Shown here: piece by piece, positions 27,999 to 38,415 of the stretch
How the letters are laid out: each line of letters starts with the position of its first letter
Numbering within the stretch: position 1 is the first letter of the stretch
Position numbers and translations under genes: made by a program
Assembly (NCBI GenBank): GCA_024104275.1
Contig: JAGGHK010000001.1
Coordinates: forward strand, 434,001-498,000
Origin: Bifidobacterium sp.
GTDB taxonomy: Bacteria; Actinomycetota; Actinomycetes; Actinomycetales; Bifidobacteriaceae
Direction: 5' to 3'
Length of the DNA stretch: 64,000 nt
The notes under the pieces: generated by a model
The model's database searches: none
What the model was told of the DNA's origin: nothing
Seen by the model: only the letters and a program-made list of their open reading frames with translations

Positions 27999-28610
27999 CT
28001 ATTTTCTTGCGGTACCCTGTCCGCGCGAAACGATATCCAGCAACCATTGCATCCGTCCCACGGCGGCTTCGTCGTCATTGCAGACCAAAAGCACCGTATC
28101 GTCCCCGGCAACCGTACCCAAGATTCCGTCAATAGGTTGCTTGTCGATGACACTGGCCATGTATTGCGCCGCTCCGGAGGGAGTGTGCACGATGACCAGA
28201 TTACGTGCGGCCGCGGCGGAGGTAATCAATCCCGAAAGACCACGGGAAAGCTGCTGGTCGATTTTCTCGGCGGTGACGTCGTCGAATTCCGGTTCGACGC
28301 CCAAGGTATAGGCCATTTCGCCTGTTTTCAGCCGCGTCTTCACCGCTTTCATCTCATCGAGGTCGCGGCTCAATGTGGCCTGTGTCACCTCGATGCCACG
28401 GTCGGCAAGCAATTCAAGAAGCTGGCCTTGCGAGGAAACCACGGAATTGGAAAGAATCTCCTGGATGACGCTCAAGCGGGCAATCCTGTTGGTTGGATGC
28501 TGCAGCTTGGTTTCGGCGCTTTGTTCCTCTCCGTCTTGCGAGGTTCCCTTAGAATCAGTCGAATCACGATTGATATGGGTTGAAATATCGCTATCCTCAG
28601 TGTCGTTCAT
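27999..28610 (-). CDS. argR: arginine repressor
   Basis: A 203-residue hexameric arginine-sensing regulator. The DNA-binding winged helix reads [47 protein letters not shown], starting near residue 48. The C-terminal arginine-binding domain has [18 protein letters not shown] and [12 protein letters not shown]. About 45 polar residues precede the DNA-binding domain, longer than in most ArgR. The start overlaps the argF stop as ATGA, so it is co-expressed with the genes it controls. Confidence 0.94.
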   Translation of the reverse strand: MNDTEDSDISTHINRDSTDSKGTSQDGEEQSAETKLQHPTNRIARLSVIQEILSNSVVSSQGQLLELLADRGIEVTQATLSRDLDEMKAVKTRLKTGEMAYTLGVEPEFDDVTAEKIDQQLSRGLSGLITSAAAARNLVIVHTPSGAAQYMASVIDKQPIDGILGTVAGDDTVLLVCNDDEAAVGRMQWLLDIVSRGQGTARK

Positions 28611-29572
28611 TTGAGCATTTCCTTGTCGTCTCGAAGTTTTCCGATCAGCCAAGTCAGTAAGGCCTTCTGGGCGTGCAGCCTGTTTTCGGCCTCGTCCCAC
28701 ACCACCGATTGCGGGCCTTCGATGACGCTTGCCGTGACCTCCTTGCCCCGGTAAGCCGGCAGGCAATGCTGGAACAACGCGTCGGGCTTGGCGAGCTTCA
28801 TCAACTCGTCGTTAACCTGATAGCCCCAGAATGGCTTGGAACGAACCGCGTATTCGCCTTCCTCACCCATCGATACCCAAGTGTCGGTGAAGATGCAATC
28901 GGCATCGGCAACGGCCTCACGGGCGTCTGTGGTCACCAAAATAGAACCGCCGGTTTGCGCTGCTATACTCTTGGCATCCTCGACGATCTGCGGATCGGGA
29001 AGAAAACCTTGCGGGCCCGCCACACGCACGTTCATACCTGCGGTCGCACCACCAAGCAAATAGGAGTTGGACATATTGTTGGCGGCATCGCCCAAGTAGG
29101 CGATGGTTTGGCCGGCAAGCGCGTCAACTCCCCCGCGATGCTGCGCGATGGTGAGGAAATCGGCGAGGATCTGGCAGGGATGGAACTGGTCGGTCAGGGC
29201 GTTGACGACGGGAACAGTGGCATATTTCGCCATCGTTTCCACGCGGTCCTGGCCGAAGGTACGCCAGACGATGGCGCTGGTCATGCGGGTGAGCACACGT
29301 GCCGTATCGGCAACCGGCTCGCCGCGGCCGAGCTGGGAACCGGACTTGTCGATGACCAACGGATAGCCGCCAAGCTCAGCCACACCCACCGAAAAGCTGG
29401 AACGCGTGCGGGTACTGGGCTTGTCAAAAATCACGGCGACACCCTGCGGCCCCTCAAACGGACGATGATAATAGCGGTCTTTCCAGAACTTCATACCAAG
29501 TTCCAGAATTTCTTTCTGCTCGTCGTGGGTGACATCATCATCGCGAAGCATGTGGCGAAGTTGACCTGCCAT
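28607..29572 (-). CDS. argF: ornithine carbamoyltransferase
   Basis: A 321-residue enzyme that makes citrulline from ornithine and carbamoyl phosphate. Carbamoyl phosphate-binding [15 protein letters not shown], then [10 protein letters not shown], and the ornithine-binding loop [11 protein letters not shown] are present. ATG 29572 is chosen over ATG 29578, which would abut the AAGGAG site directly. It follows argD after 233 bases, so it may have an additional promoter; AT-rich sequence near 29600-29660 could hold another ArgR site. Confidence 0.95.
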   Translation of the reverse strand: MAGQLRHMLRDDDVTHDEQKEILELGMKFWKDRYYHRPFEGPQGVAVIFDKPSTRTRSSFSVGVAELGGYPLVIDKSGSQLGRGEPVADTARVLTRMTSAIVWRTFGQDRVETMAKYATVPVVNALTDQFHPCQILADFLTIAQHRGGVDALAGQTIAYLGDAANNMSNSYLLGGATAGMNVRVAGPQGFLPDPQIVEDAKSIAAQTGGSILVTTDAREAVADADCIFTDTWVSMGEEGEYAVRSKPFWGYQVNDELMKLAKPDALFQHCLPAYRGKEVTASVIEGPQSVVWDEAENRLHAQKALLTWLIGKLRDDKEMLK

Positions 29573-29805
29573 AACCATCTCCTTTTACTGATTTGACCAT
29601 TAAAATATACCGCATAAAACTAAAATATTAAGAATCTATCCGCATATTGGTATATATACTGCAAAAAATTACCCATATCGAAGGACGATTCCGGCACGTT
29701 AGATTCAGATGACATCGGAACCGGAACATATGCATCGTTCTATCTGCAATATCGATAACAATAACGACAACGACAACGGAAGCCATCAATCATGGTCGTC
29801 TTTGC

Positions 29806-31098
29806 TCAGTCATCAGGCAAATCAGACGGAATCTTGCCGAGAATCGATACGGCCTTGTCCACGTCGTCGCTGCTGACAATCAGCGGCGGGGCAAGGCGCA
29901 GGGCGTCGGGGGCCACAGCATTGACGATCAGCCCATGGTCCAGCGCCCAATTCATCGCGGCATGCGCACAAGGGTGGGCGAGCTGGATGGCATTGAGCAA
30001 ACCGCGACCGCGTACAGAGACGAACAGCGGGCTGCCGCAAGCCATTACGGCCTCACGGAGCTGTTGACCTCGGGTTTCGGCGTTGGCCACCAGCCCGTCT
30101 TCCTCGATGACCTGCAACGTGGTCAATCCGGCAGTGGTCGCCAGAGGGCCGCCGGCAAAGGTCGAACCGTGCAGACCCGGCGAAAACAGGGCTGCCAACG
30201 GTTTGCCAAATGCAATCATGCCACCCATCGGGAAGCCTCCCGCCACACCTTTGGCGAAAGTGATGATGTCAGGAGTGATGCCGCCGGAAAGATCCTCACG
30301 TTGGAAGGCGAACCATTTCCCGGTGCGTCCGATACCAGTCTGCACTTCATCGATAATCATCAGAGCGTGATATTGGTCGCACAGCTCGCGGACACCTTTG
30401 ACGTATTCGGGATCAAGTGGGCGGACTCCGGCCTCGCCTTGGATAAGCTCAAGCATCACGCCTGCCACCGGGCCCACGCCATCCTTGCCGGTTTGGTTGA
30501 ACGCTTCCTGCATGGCCTCAAGGTCTCCTGCTTCGACGAATTGAACCGCCGGAAGCAGCGGGTTGTAGGGTTCACGGATGGAAAGCTTCCATGTAGCACT
30601 CAAAGCACCCATGGTGCGCCCGTGAAATCCCTTGGTAAGCGCGAGAATTCGAGCCGGGGCGCCACCATTTTCGGGGTCGCCGCCCGGCAATGTCTTGCCG
30701 TAAAGCTTGGCCATCTTCATCGCGGCCTCGTTGCCTTCGGCTCCGGAATTACCGAAATAGACGCGCGAGCCCTCTGGAGCTCCGGCAATCTGAATCAGCT
30801 TTTCCGCCAGCCTGATCTGCGGAACCGAAGTGAAATAATTGCTGATATGCGCGACTTTTCCTGCCTGCTCACGCACCGCCTTCACCCATTTGGGATGCGC
30901 GTAACCGAGCGAATTGACGGCTATGCCAGCGAGGAAATCGAGGTATTCGTTGCCGTCCACATCCCAGACATGCATGCCCTTGCCGTGATCCATCACTCGC
31001 AGAGGTGTGCCGAAGGCGTGGGTATGCACGTCTTCGTATTGGCTGATCCATTTTTCACTATTCGGGCCGATTGAAGTCGTTTGCTCGTTGTCGTTCAT
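29806..31098 (-). CDS. argD: acetylornithine aminotransferase
   Basis: A 430-residue class III PLP aminotransferase. Substrate and PLP regions are YFGNSGAEGNEAAMKMAKL, ALTKGFHGRTMGAL, LMIIDEVQTGIGRTGKWFA and ITFAKGVAGGFPMGG with the PLP Lys in the last. Length matches the family. It is positioned between argB and argF. Confidence 0.95.
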   Translation of the reverse strand: MNDNEQTTSIGPNSEKWISQYEDVHTHAFGTPLRVMDHGKGMHVWDVDGNEYLDFLAGIAVNSLGYAHPKWVKAVREQAGKVAHISNYFTSVPQIRLAEKLIQIAGAPEGSRVYFGNSGAEGNEAAMKMAKLYGKTLPGGDPENGGAPARILALTKGFHGRTMGALSATWKLSIREPYNPLLPAVQFVEAGDLEAMQEAFNQTGKDGVGPVAGVMLELIQGEAGVRPLDPEYVKGVRELCDQYHALMIIDEVQTGIGRTGKWFAFQREDLSGGITPDIITFAKGVAGGFPMGGMIAFGKPLAALFSPGLHGSTFAGGPLATTAGLTTLQVIEEDGLVANAETRGQQLREAVMACGSPLFVSVRGRGLLNAIQLAHPCAHAAMNWALDHGLIVNAVAPDALRLAPPLIVSSDDVDKAVSILGKIPSDLPDD

Positions 31099-31159
31099 TG
31101 CTTTCCCTTTTACTGCATTTGTTTATTCCGACTATGGTTTTGTAATACTTCTTCTACCT

Positions 31160-32110
31160 TCATCGCAACTTCATACCGTCGCCCGGCACCACCATGGTGC
31201 CGATTCCGGCGCTGGTGAATACTTCGTTCAAAATCGAGTGCGGCTGGCGGCCGTCGATGATATGCGCGCGCGGCACCCCTCCATCCAAAGCACGCACGCA
31301 GGCTCGCATCTTGGGAACCATGCCGCTTTGCAACTGCGGCAGCACCTCACGCAGGTGGTCGACACCGATGGAACTGATCAGCGAATTCTTGTCAGGCCAA
31401 TCGGCATAGAGCCCATCGACGTCCGTGAGAATGACGAGTTTTCGGGCGTGCAGGGCCACGGCAAGCGCGGCCGCAGTGGAATCGGCATTGACGTTGAAGA
31501 CCTGGGTGGGGTCATCGGAATTCGGGGCAATCGAAGAGACCACCGGAATACGGTTCTGTTCGATCAGACTTTCCACAGCGGAAGGGTTGACTTTCGTGAC
31601 TTCGCCCACCAAACCGATGTCGGTTTCTTTCCCATCGATGACCGGACGATAGCGTTTCGCCCCGAACAGCGACCCGTCCTCCCCGGAAAGCCCGACGGCA
31701 TGCGGGCCGTGCGCGTTGATCAGCCCGATAAGTTCGCGCGAAACGGAACCAGTCAAGATCATCCGCACCACCTTCATGATTTCCGGCGTCGTGACGCGTA
31801 GTCCGGCCTTGAATTTCGAATGGATGCCAAGGTCCTTCAACATGTTGGAAATCTGCGGACCGCCGCCGTGAACGACAATCGGGTGCATGCCGACCTGCCG
31901 CAGAAAGACCATATCCTCGGCGAAGCACCGCTTCAGATGCTCGTCAACCATGGCGTTGCCACCGTATTTTACGACGATGCGCTGGTCTGCGAATTCCTCA
32001 AGCCACGGCAACGCTTCAATCAGCACCTCAGCCTTCTGCTCATCCTTCAAGTCATGATGCACGTCGAACGTGTCTTGTACCTTCTCGGTTTCCCTTTTTG
32101 CAGTGCTCAT
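31160..32110 (-). CDS. argB: N-acetylglutamate kinase
   Basis: A 316-residue amino acid kinase, second step of arginine synthesis. [13 protein letters not shown] (ATP-binding Lys and Gly), [15 protein letters not shown] and [14 protein letters not shown] are diagnostic. The N-terminal helix ([17 protein letters not shown]) is the extension found in arginine-inhibited hexameric enzymes, suggesting feedback control. It follows argJ after 149 bases that contain two hairpins. Confidence 0.95.
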   Translation of the reverse strand: MSTAKRETEKVQDTFDVHHDLKDEQKAEVLIEALPWLEEFADQRIVVKYGGNAMVDEHLKRCFAEDMVFLRQVGMHPIVVHGGGPQISNMLKDLGIHSKFKAGLRVTTPEIMKVVRMILTGSVSRELIGLINAHGPHAVGLSGEDGSLFGAKRYRPVIDGKETDIGLVGEVTKVNPSAVESLIEQNRIPVVSSIAPNSDDPTQVFNVNADSTAAALAVALHARKLVILTDVDGLYADWPDKNSLISSIGVDHLREVLPQLQSGMVPKMRACVRALDGGVPRAHIIDGRQPHSILNEVFTSAGIGTMVVPGDGMKLR

Positions 32111-32145
32111 TTCGATCCTTTATTCCTTCATCAAGAGCAGGTCGC

Positions 32146-32248
32146 GCACTTTTTTCCGAAAGAAAATAAAGTGCACGGATTCAAACCAAAAATCCGTATG
32201 GAATTCACAAAAATCCATGCACTTTTTGATTCGGTGTCAAAAAGTGCA
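32146..32248. repeat. paired AAAGTGC hairpins between argJ and argB
   Basis: First hairpin: GCACTTT (32146-32152) with AAAGTGC (32168-32174). Second: TGCACTTTTTGA (32218-32229) with TCAAAAAGTGCA (32237-32248), a perfect 12-base stem with a 7-base loop, 11 bases after the argJ stop. A small CGGATT/AATCCG hairpin lies between them. Neither has a strong U-tract, so they may be attenuating or mRNA-stabilising stems rather than full terminators. Confidence 0.65.
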
Positions 32249-32259
32249 CGAGTTCACAA

Positions 32260-33441
32260 TCAGGATTCGTAGTCGGCGTTGATATGCACATATTCGTGGG
32301 TGAGGTCATCGGTCCATACCGTGGCGGTCTTGGCGCCGTTGTTCAAATCAATGTCGATACCGACTTCACGGGCCTCCATTTTCACTTGTGAACGGTCAAC
32401 ACCTGCACCGCCATGTTCATACACGCGCACGCCATTGATATCGACCGTGACCTTCTGAGAATCGTAAGCCGCCACACCCACTGGAACCGTGCCGAGGGAG
32501 CTGACGATACGTCCCCAGTTTGGGTCGTTGCCGCTGATGGCGCATTTGAGCAGATTCGAGCCGGCAACGGCACGGGCACAAGCCAGTGCAGCATCCTCTG
32601 TTTCCGCTCCGCTTACCGTCACCTTTATATCGTGGCTGGAACCCTCACCGTCTCCGATAATCTGACGGGCGAGACTGGCGCAGGCTTCATGAATCAATTC
32701 GGCAAATTCCTGCGGGTTGGGCGTCACATCGGAAGCGCCGGAAGCGAGCAGCAGCACCGTGTCGTTGGTGGACATGCAGCCATCCACGTCGATGCGGTTG
32801 AAGGATTTGTCCGTGGCGCTGGCCAATACCGCCTGCAACTGCGAAGATTCTACGACGGCATCGGTGGTGATGACGCAGAGCATCGTGGCCAGCTGTGGGG
32901 CAATCATTCCCGAGCCCTTGACCATGCCGCCCACACGGTAGCTGGAACCTTCCAGTTTCACCATCTTCGGCTTCGTGTCAGTGGTCATGATGGCCGTCGC
33001 CGCATCGATACCGGCTTGAACGTTATCGCTTAAGGCTCCATATGCCTTGTCAACACCGACCAACACATTATCCAAAGGTAATAATTCACCGATTAGCCCC
33101 GTCGAACACACTGCGATGTCATTGATCTCAACAGGGTGTTCGCCGCCAAGCACTTGCGCAACTTTGACCGCTGTGGCTTCGCTCTGTTTCAGGCCTTCGG
33201 CACCGGTGCAGGCGTTGGCGCCGCCGGAGTTGAGCACGACCGCTTTGACATGTCCGTCGGAGACGGCTTTGCGTGACCATTGCACCGGGGCCGCACAGAA
33301 ACGGTTCGTGGTGAACACGCCTGCCGCGGCATCAAGTGGCCCATTGTTCACTACCAAAGCCAAATCGCTTTTTGCTTTGTTGGATGAGATATCGGCATTG
33401 ACTCCGGCAGCCGAAAAGCCTTTTGCAAATGTCACGCTCAT
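32260..33441 (-). CDS. argJ: bifunctional ornithine acetyltransferase / N-acetylglutamate synthase
   Basis: A 393-residue autoprocessing enzyme that recycles the acetyl group from acetylornithine to glutamate. The self-cleavage Thr lies in SGMIAPQLATMLCVITTDA; VLNSGGANACTG marks the N-terminal oxyanion region, and HGGAGVDRSQ-type sequence is near the C-terminus. The start overlaps the argC stop as ATGA. Presence of ArgJ implies the cyclic acetyl route. Confidence 0.95.
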   Translation of the reverse strand: MSVTFAKGFSAAGVNADISSNKAKSDLALVVNNGPLDAAAGVFTTNRFCAAPVQWSRKAVSDGHVKAVVLNSGGANACTGAEGLKQSEATAVKVAQVLGGEHPVEINDIAVCSTGLIGELLPLDNVLVGVDKAYGALSDNVQAGIDAATAIMTTDTKPKMVKLEGSSYRVGGMVKGSGMIAPQLATMLCVITTDAVVESSQLQAVLASATDKSFNRIDVDGCMSTNDTVLLLASGASDVTPNPQEFAELIHEACASLARQIIGDGEGSSHDIKVTVSGAETEDAALACARAVAGSNLLKCAISGNDPNWGRIVSSLGTVPVGVAAYDSQKVTVDINGVRVYEHGGAGVDRSQVKMEAREVGIDIDLNNGAKTATVWTDDLTHEYVHINADYES

Positions 33442-34565
33442 GGCGCCACTCCTATCGTCGTCAGTCCTTGGTCTTCCGGAAGTCCGAGTGCAATGTTCAG
33501 CGATTGCACCGCCTGCCCTGCCGTTCCGCGATTGAGATTATCGATGGCCGCGAAACCATAGAGACGTTTGGCATTCCTGTCAGCGGCGACTTGCACTTGT
33601 GCCTCGTTGGAACCCAGCACGTTCGCCGTGGCCGGCATGTCGCCGACATCCAATAGCTGGATGAACCGCTGTCCCTCATAGGCTTTAGCGAAAATCTGGC
33701 GGATACTTTCGTCGCTCGTCGCCTCGCCTTTGTCGCTGAGCCTGGCCGAAACCACCGCTAGAATGCCGCGCGCCATCGGCAACAACATCGGAGTGAAACC
33801 AACGTTGATAGTCGAGTCGGATGTATCCGCAAATCCCAAATCGGAATGACCATCATCGGAAAACGCTGTGGCGGCGTGCTTGAGATTCTGCACGATTTCT
33901 GGAATATGACGGTGAACGCCGCCGACCGAATACGGCGTCGCCGAACCGAATGCCTCCGCAGCCAATAGGTTCGACCGTTTCAGATTCTTGCCCGCGCCCG
34001 AATATCCGACTGCGAGATCAGCTACGATATCGTCTGCCTCGACTAGTCCCTGCGCCAAAGCCGGCTGGAAGGCAAGGGTGACTGCGGTGACGTTGCATCC
34101 TGGTCCAGCAATCAATGAGGCACCAGGCAATTCTTCGCGCTGACGACGGTATCCGCCGTCGGAATCCTTGCCGACGATCAGCTCTGGCATGCCGTAGGCC
34201 CATGGCTCGTGGAAATCGCCGCCATAGTATTGCGCCCAAGCTGCATCTGATTCAAGCCTGTGGTCGGCTCCCAAATCAACCATCGCGCAATTGGCATGGA
34301 GTTTTTCGGCCAATGCGCCCGATACCCCGTGAGGCAAAGCCAGAATGATGATGTCATGCCCGTTAAGCGCTTCGGGAGTCGTGGGTTCGATGACCATATC
34401 CTTAAGAAGCGGGATATGCGGCATATGTCGACCGAGTCTATCTCCCGCCGAAGAATCCCCCGTCACCGTGGTCACTTCGAACGCGGGATGCGCAGCGAGT
34501 ATACGCAGCATCTCACCACCGGCATATCCGCTGGCACCAGCCACCGCCACCGTGTATCTGCTCAT
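33438..34565 (-). CDS. argC: N-acetyl-gamma-glutamyl-phosphate reductase
   Basis: A 375-residue NADPH-dependent reductase. VAVAGASGYAGGEMLRIL is the dinucleotide-binding loop, and the catalytic Cys lies in LIAGPGCNVTAVTLA. SVGGVHRHIPEI and NVGFTPMLLPMARGI are family blocks. ATG 34565 is preferred over upstream codons by the AAAGG site. It is the first gene of the arginine cluster. Confidence 0.95.
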   Translation of the reverse strand: MSRYTVAVAGASGYAGGEMLRILAAHPAFEVTTVTGDSSAGDRLGRHMPHIPLLKDMVIEPTTPEALNGHDIIILALPHGVSGALAEKLHANCAMVDLGADHRLESDAAWAQYYGGDFHEPWAYGMPELIVGKDSDGGYRRQREELPGASLIAGPGCNVTAVTLAFQPALAQGLVEADDIVADLAVGYSGAGKNLKRSNLLAAEAFGSATPYSVGGVHRHIPEIVQNLKHAATAFSDDGHSDLGFADTSDSTINVGFTPMLLPMARGILAVVSARLSDKGEATSDESIRQIFAKAYEGQRFIQLLDVGDMPATANVLGSNEAQVQVAADRNAKRLYGFAAIDNLNRGTAGQAVQSLNIALGLPEDQGLTTIGVAP

Positions 34566-34589
34566 GAACATCACCTTTCTTCAAGATGA

Positions 34590-34640
34590 TGCTAGATTAC
34601 ATATATTCACTACTATGCATACTTATACATCCAAATAGTG
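34590..34640 (-). promoter_or_regulatory. argC promoter region with candidate ArgR sites
   Basis: AT-rich stretch containing, on the minus strand, TGCATAGTAGTGAATATATG and GATGTATAAGTATGCATAG. These are ARG-box-like TGCAT and TGAATAT half-sites close to the argC start. The individual box boundaries are uncertain. Confidence 0.45.
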
Positions 34641-34811
34641 GACACCTCTTTGCATCCATTTCTTATTTCAGTTCTAAAATCAGCTATTTCCTTGGTATCT
34701 GTCGTGATTTCCGAGAACACGAAAGATGTTTTTGTTAGTTTCTTCGAGCGAGAGCATCCTTAAAATAAGGCATACTTCAAAATGGTTATCACCTATACAA
34801 AAGTTCGAAAA

Positions 34812-35705
34812 CTACGCGCTTACCGAGCCGCCGCCATTTGAACCACCCGAACCACCGGAACCAGAACCATATTGATTGAGCAACTGCTGCGAAAAATCAT
34901 TGACGTTGAGACCCTTGGAAAACAGCCACAGCTCGAAGACCGTCGCGATGACCCCAAGCACCATGCACACCGTGGCCACCCAGAAGCCCTTCATGTGGTA
35001 CTTCTTGGTACGCCACATCGAAATCGCACCGGTGATGGCAGGCAGGAACGTAATCGGCAGGAACAGCAGAATGACCGAAACAAACGCCATCGGATCCCAA
35101 TGCCCTTTGAGCGGGTTCTGAACCGGGTCATTCATATCAACGCCGTTGCATATGTCCGGCTGGTAACCAGGGGTTCCAGGGCTGCCAGGCATCATCTGAC
35201 CATTGTTATACTGCGGCCGGTAAGCATTATTCGGATTGTTACCATAACCGTCCGGCATCTGGCTGGGAGCCCCATATGGCGCATTGCCCTGATTAGCTTG
35301 GTAGGGACCGATACCATTGCCATATCCGACACCCATTTGCGGGTTGACTTGTCCGCCCTGAGCATTCATCTGAGGGTTTTGCTGGTTCTGGTTCGGGTTT
35401 TTGGGCCTTTCCTCGGGTTTACCGTATACGTAAGGATTGTATTGCGGAGAAAATTGGCTGGCCATGGCACCATATTCCGGAACTTTGACCTGACCATATT
35501 GAGGCTGAGACGAAGCGGTGTCAGAGGAAGAAGATGAAGCGTGCGCGGTATTCGAGATGCCCGTATCTTGCGTGCCCGGCATTTCCTGCTCATTTCCGTA
35601 TGGCGATTGCTGCGGAATCTGCCCATCAGAAGGTGTGGGATTGTGCGACGAATTCTGGCCACCCATGCCGTTCTCATCGAACGGGTTCTGCGATTCATTC
35701 ATCAT
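34812..35705 (-). CDS. DUF4190-like membrane protein with Gln/Asn/Pro-rich N-terminal domain
   Basis: A 297-residue protein. Residues 1 to about 195 are disordered, rich in Asn, Gln, Pro, Gly and Tyr (NPYVYGKPEERPKNPNQNQQ). Two transmembrane segments follow (about 205-230 FVSVILLFLPITFLPAITGAIS-like, and 240-262 GFWVATVCMVLGVIATVFEL). A Gly/Ser tail ends it (GSGSGGSGGSNGGG). The pattern resembles actinobacterial DUF4190 proteins. Function unknown. Two adjacent ATG codons (35705, 35702) are both possible. Confidence 0.72.
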   Translation of the reverse strand: MMNESQNPFDENGMGGQNSSHNPTPSDGQIPQQSPYGNEQEMPGTQDTGISNTAHASSSSSDTASSQPQYGQVKVPEYGAMASQFSPQYNPYVYGKPEERPKNPNQNQQNPQMNAQGGQVNPQMGVGYGNGIGPYQANQGNAPYGAPSQMPDGYGNNPNNAYRPQYNNGQMMPGSPGTPGYQPDICNGVDMNDPVQNPLKGHWDPMAFVSVILLFLPITFLPAITGAISMWRTKKYHMKGFWVATVCMVLGVIATVFELWLFSKGLNVNDFSQQLLNQYGSGSGGSGGSNGGGSVSA

Positions 35706-35804
35706 GCCACTCCAAAATCATGTAGATATTCGTGGAGCCTGCGAACCTGACCGGCACGCAGACTCCATATCGTTCAATTCCCAAGATGTCCTGGGTCCGA
35801 TTCG

Positions 35805-38408
35805 TCAGGCACGCAATTGCGCACCAATGGTTTCTGCTTTATCGACAATAGCCTTGCGGATGGCCTCTGTGTCGTCGCTGGTGAGCGTCTTATCCGGAGA
35901 GCGGAATGTGACCGAATAGGCAAGCGACTTCTGATGCTCACCCAACTGGTTGCCGGAGAACACGTCGAAGAGCTCGATGGACTCAAGATTGTCGCCCGCG
36001 GCTTGTTCGATAATCTGCTGCAATTGCGCGACAGTGACACTATCGGGAACCGTGAAGGCAAGATCCTGCTTGACCGGCGGGAAGGTCGAAATCGGCTTGG
36101 CCTGCACCGGCTTGCCGCTCAACGTGGCGAAAAGGGCCGTCAGGTTGAGCTCGAACGCTGCGGAATGCTCCGGGAAGCCGAGCGCTGTGTTGACATGCGG
36201 ATGCAACTCACCAACCATGCCGACGAACGTATCGCCAGCCATGACCTTGGCGGCACGACCCGGATGCCATTGCATCGGCACATCCTGCGGTTGCGGCTGG
36301 ACAATCTGGACCTTGGCACCTAGACGGTCGGCCACGCGGTTCATTGCTTCGAGCGCATCGCTGTAATCGACATCGCGGCTTTCGCCGAGCCAGCCGGTTT
36401 CGACGGCCTTGCCGGTCAAAATCGCCGCGACATGCAACGGCTGTTCTGGCAGACCGGCGTCGAGGGCCTTCAGTTGCTCCTCGGTCGGACGCTGGCCACC
36501 TGGCAATGCCGGAATGGCCGGGGCGTTGGGATCCCAAAGATAGACGTGACCGATCTCGTATAGGGAGATGTTTTCGAGACCGCGGCGCAGGTTGCGCTGG
36601 ACGGTCTGCGCGAGCGTCGGCAGAACGTCACGACGCAGGTACGGGCGGTCGCCGGCCAGAGGATTGGCGACTTCGACGCTCACCGGCTTGATCTCGTCGG
36701 CGTCGTAACCGAATGCCTTGAAATCGGCGTCGCCGACGAACGGATAGCTCAGCGTCTCCACCAAGCCGTATTCGGCGAGCTCGTTGGCCACGTCGCGCTG
36801 ACGCTGCTGGTCGGGGGTCAGCCCGACTTCGCCTTCGACGGGAGCCGGAGGCATAGTGATCGGAATCTCGTCATAACCGACGAGACGCGCGATTTCCTCG
36901 ACCAAATCGCAAGGCATGGTCAAATCAGGACGCCAGGTCGGAGGAACCACGGAAATGTGGCCTTCTTCCTTGCCGTCGCTGACCTTGCAGCCGATATCCT
37001 CGAGAATCTCGCGGATGCGCTTGTCAGAGGTGTCAAGTCCGGTGAGGCGCTTGGTCTCGGTGAACTTGAAATCAATGGCTTCACGGGGTTGCGTGTGGTC
37101 GACGTCGATCGGAGTGTCGGAAGGTTCACCGTGGCCGTACTCGGCCATCAGGTCGGCGGCCATCTGGGCGGCGGCGGGTTGCAGCGCATAATCCACGCCG
37201 CGTTCGTAGCGCTTGGAAGCCTCGGACGGGGTCTTGTGACGACGTGCGGAACGGGCGATGGTCACCTGGTCGAAGTGTGCGGATTCCAGGAGGATGTTCT
37301 TGGTATCGGCGGTGACTTCGCCGTAAAGGCCGCCCATAACGCCCGCCAGACCGAGGATTCGCGAGCTGCGTTTGCCGTCGGGCGAATCGGTGATGAGCAG
37401 GTCCTCGACGCTCAGGTCGTGCTTCTTGCCGTCGAGCGTCGTCAGCGTCTCGCCCTTGTTGGCGCGTCGAACGACGATCGGCCCGCAGATCTTGTCGAGG
37501 TCGTAGGCGTGCATCGGCTGGCCCAAGTCCATCATCACGTAGTTGGTGACGTCCACAGCCAAGGAAATCGAACGCATGCCAGCGCGGATCAGGCGGCGAC
37601 GCATCCAGCTCGGCGTCTCGGCCGACGGGTCGAAGTTACGCACGATACGAGCATAATAGCGGTCGCAGCCGGGCACACCGTGAACCGGGTTGTTGTCTTC
37701 GATCTCGACCTCGATATCGGCTTTGTCCGCCGCAACGCCTTTGGGGGCCTTGGCATTAAGTGCCACGACCGGATCGGTGTAGGCGGCACCAGTGGAATGA
37801 TGGTATTCGCGCGCGACCCCCCGGTACGAAAGCGTGTAGCCACGGTCAGGGGTGATGTTGATCTCCAGAACGGGCTGATCGAGATGCAGCAGATGCATCA
37901 CGTCGTCGCCGGGCTTCAGCGCGTCGGCCTCTTCCTTGCTGAGGCCGTAATGGTTCAGCAGAATGATGCCGTTGTGGTCGCTGCCAAGCCCCAGCTCGCG
38001 TTCGGAGGCGCACATGCCGTTCGAGATGTGCCCGTAGGTCTTTCGTGGTTCGATCTTGAAGTCGCCTGGAAGCACGGCACCGGGCAGCGTGACGACGACC
38101 TTTTCGCCGGCCGCCATGTTGGGTGCGCCGCAGATGATGCCGCGCGGCACCTTGTTGCCGTTCTCGTCGGTATCGTTGTATTGCTCACCGACGTCGACAT
38201 GGCACCAGTTGATGGTCTTGCCGTTCTTCTGCGGTTCAGGCGTGCAGTCGACCACATAGCCGACCACGATCGGACCGGTGACCTGCGAGGCGTGAATCTC
38301 CTCTTCCTCGAGGCCGACGTGAACCAGGTCCTTGGCAAGCTGTTCATACGTAAGACCGGCCGGAACCTTGACATGCTCCTTGAGCCAGTCAATATCTACC
38401 ATTGGCAT
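35805..38408 (-). CDS. pheT: phenylalanyl-tRNA synthetase beta subunit
   Basis: An 867-residue beta chain of the (alpha-beta)2 synthetase. The N-terminal tRNA-binding (EMAP-like) domain includes IICGAPNMAAGEKVVVTLPGA; B3/B4 editing, B5 (RLTGLDTSDKRIREILEDIGC) and the ferredoxin-like anticodon-binding C-terminus (STFPPVKQDLAFTVPDSVTV) are in normal order. Length is standard for actinobacteria. It begins 7 bases after the pheS stop, and GGGGGAG precedes it. Confidence 0.95.
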   Translation of the reverse strand: MPMVDIDWLKEHVKVPAGLTYEQLAKDLVHVGLEEEEIHASQVTGPIVVGYVVDCTPEPQKNGKTINWCHVDVGEQYNDTDENGNKVPRGIICGAPNMAAGEKVVVTLPGAVLPGDFKIEPRKTYGHISNGMCASERELGLGSDHNGIILLNHYGLSKEEADALKPGDDVMHLLHLDQPVLEINITPDRGYTLSYRGVAREYHHSTGAAYTDPVVALNAKAPKGVAADKADIEVEIEDNNPVHGVPGCDRYYARIVRNFDPSAETPSWMRRRLIRAGMRSISLAVDVTNYVMMDLGQPMHAYDLDKICGPIVVRRANKGETLTTLDGKKHDLSVEDLLITDSPDGKRSSRILGLAGVMGGLYGEVTADTKNILLESAHFDQVTIARSARRHKTPSEASKRYERGVDYALQPAAAQMAADLMAEYGHGEPSDTPIDVDHTQPREAIDFKFTETKRLTGLDTSDKRIREILEDIGCKVSDGKEEGHISVVPPTWRPDLTMPCDLVEEIARLVGYDEIPITMPPAPVEGEVGLTPDQQRQRDVANELAEYGLVETLSYPFVGDADFKAFGYDADEIKPVSVEVANPLAGDRPYLRRDVLPTLAQTVQRNLRRGLENISLYEIGHVYLWDPNAPAIPALPGGQRPTEEQLKALDAGLPEQPLHVAAILTGKAVETGWLGESRDVDYSDALEAMNRVADRLGAKVQIVQPQPQDVPMQWHPGRAAKVMAGDTFVGMVGELHPHVNTALGFPEHSAAFELNLTALFATLSGKPVQAKPISTFPPVKQDLAFTVPDSVTVAQLQQIIEQAAGDNLESIELFDVFSGNQLGEHQKSLAYSVTFRSPDKTLTSDDTEAIRKAIVDKAETIGAQLRA

Positions 38409-38415
38409 TGTTGGT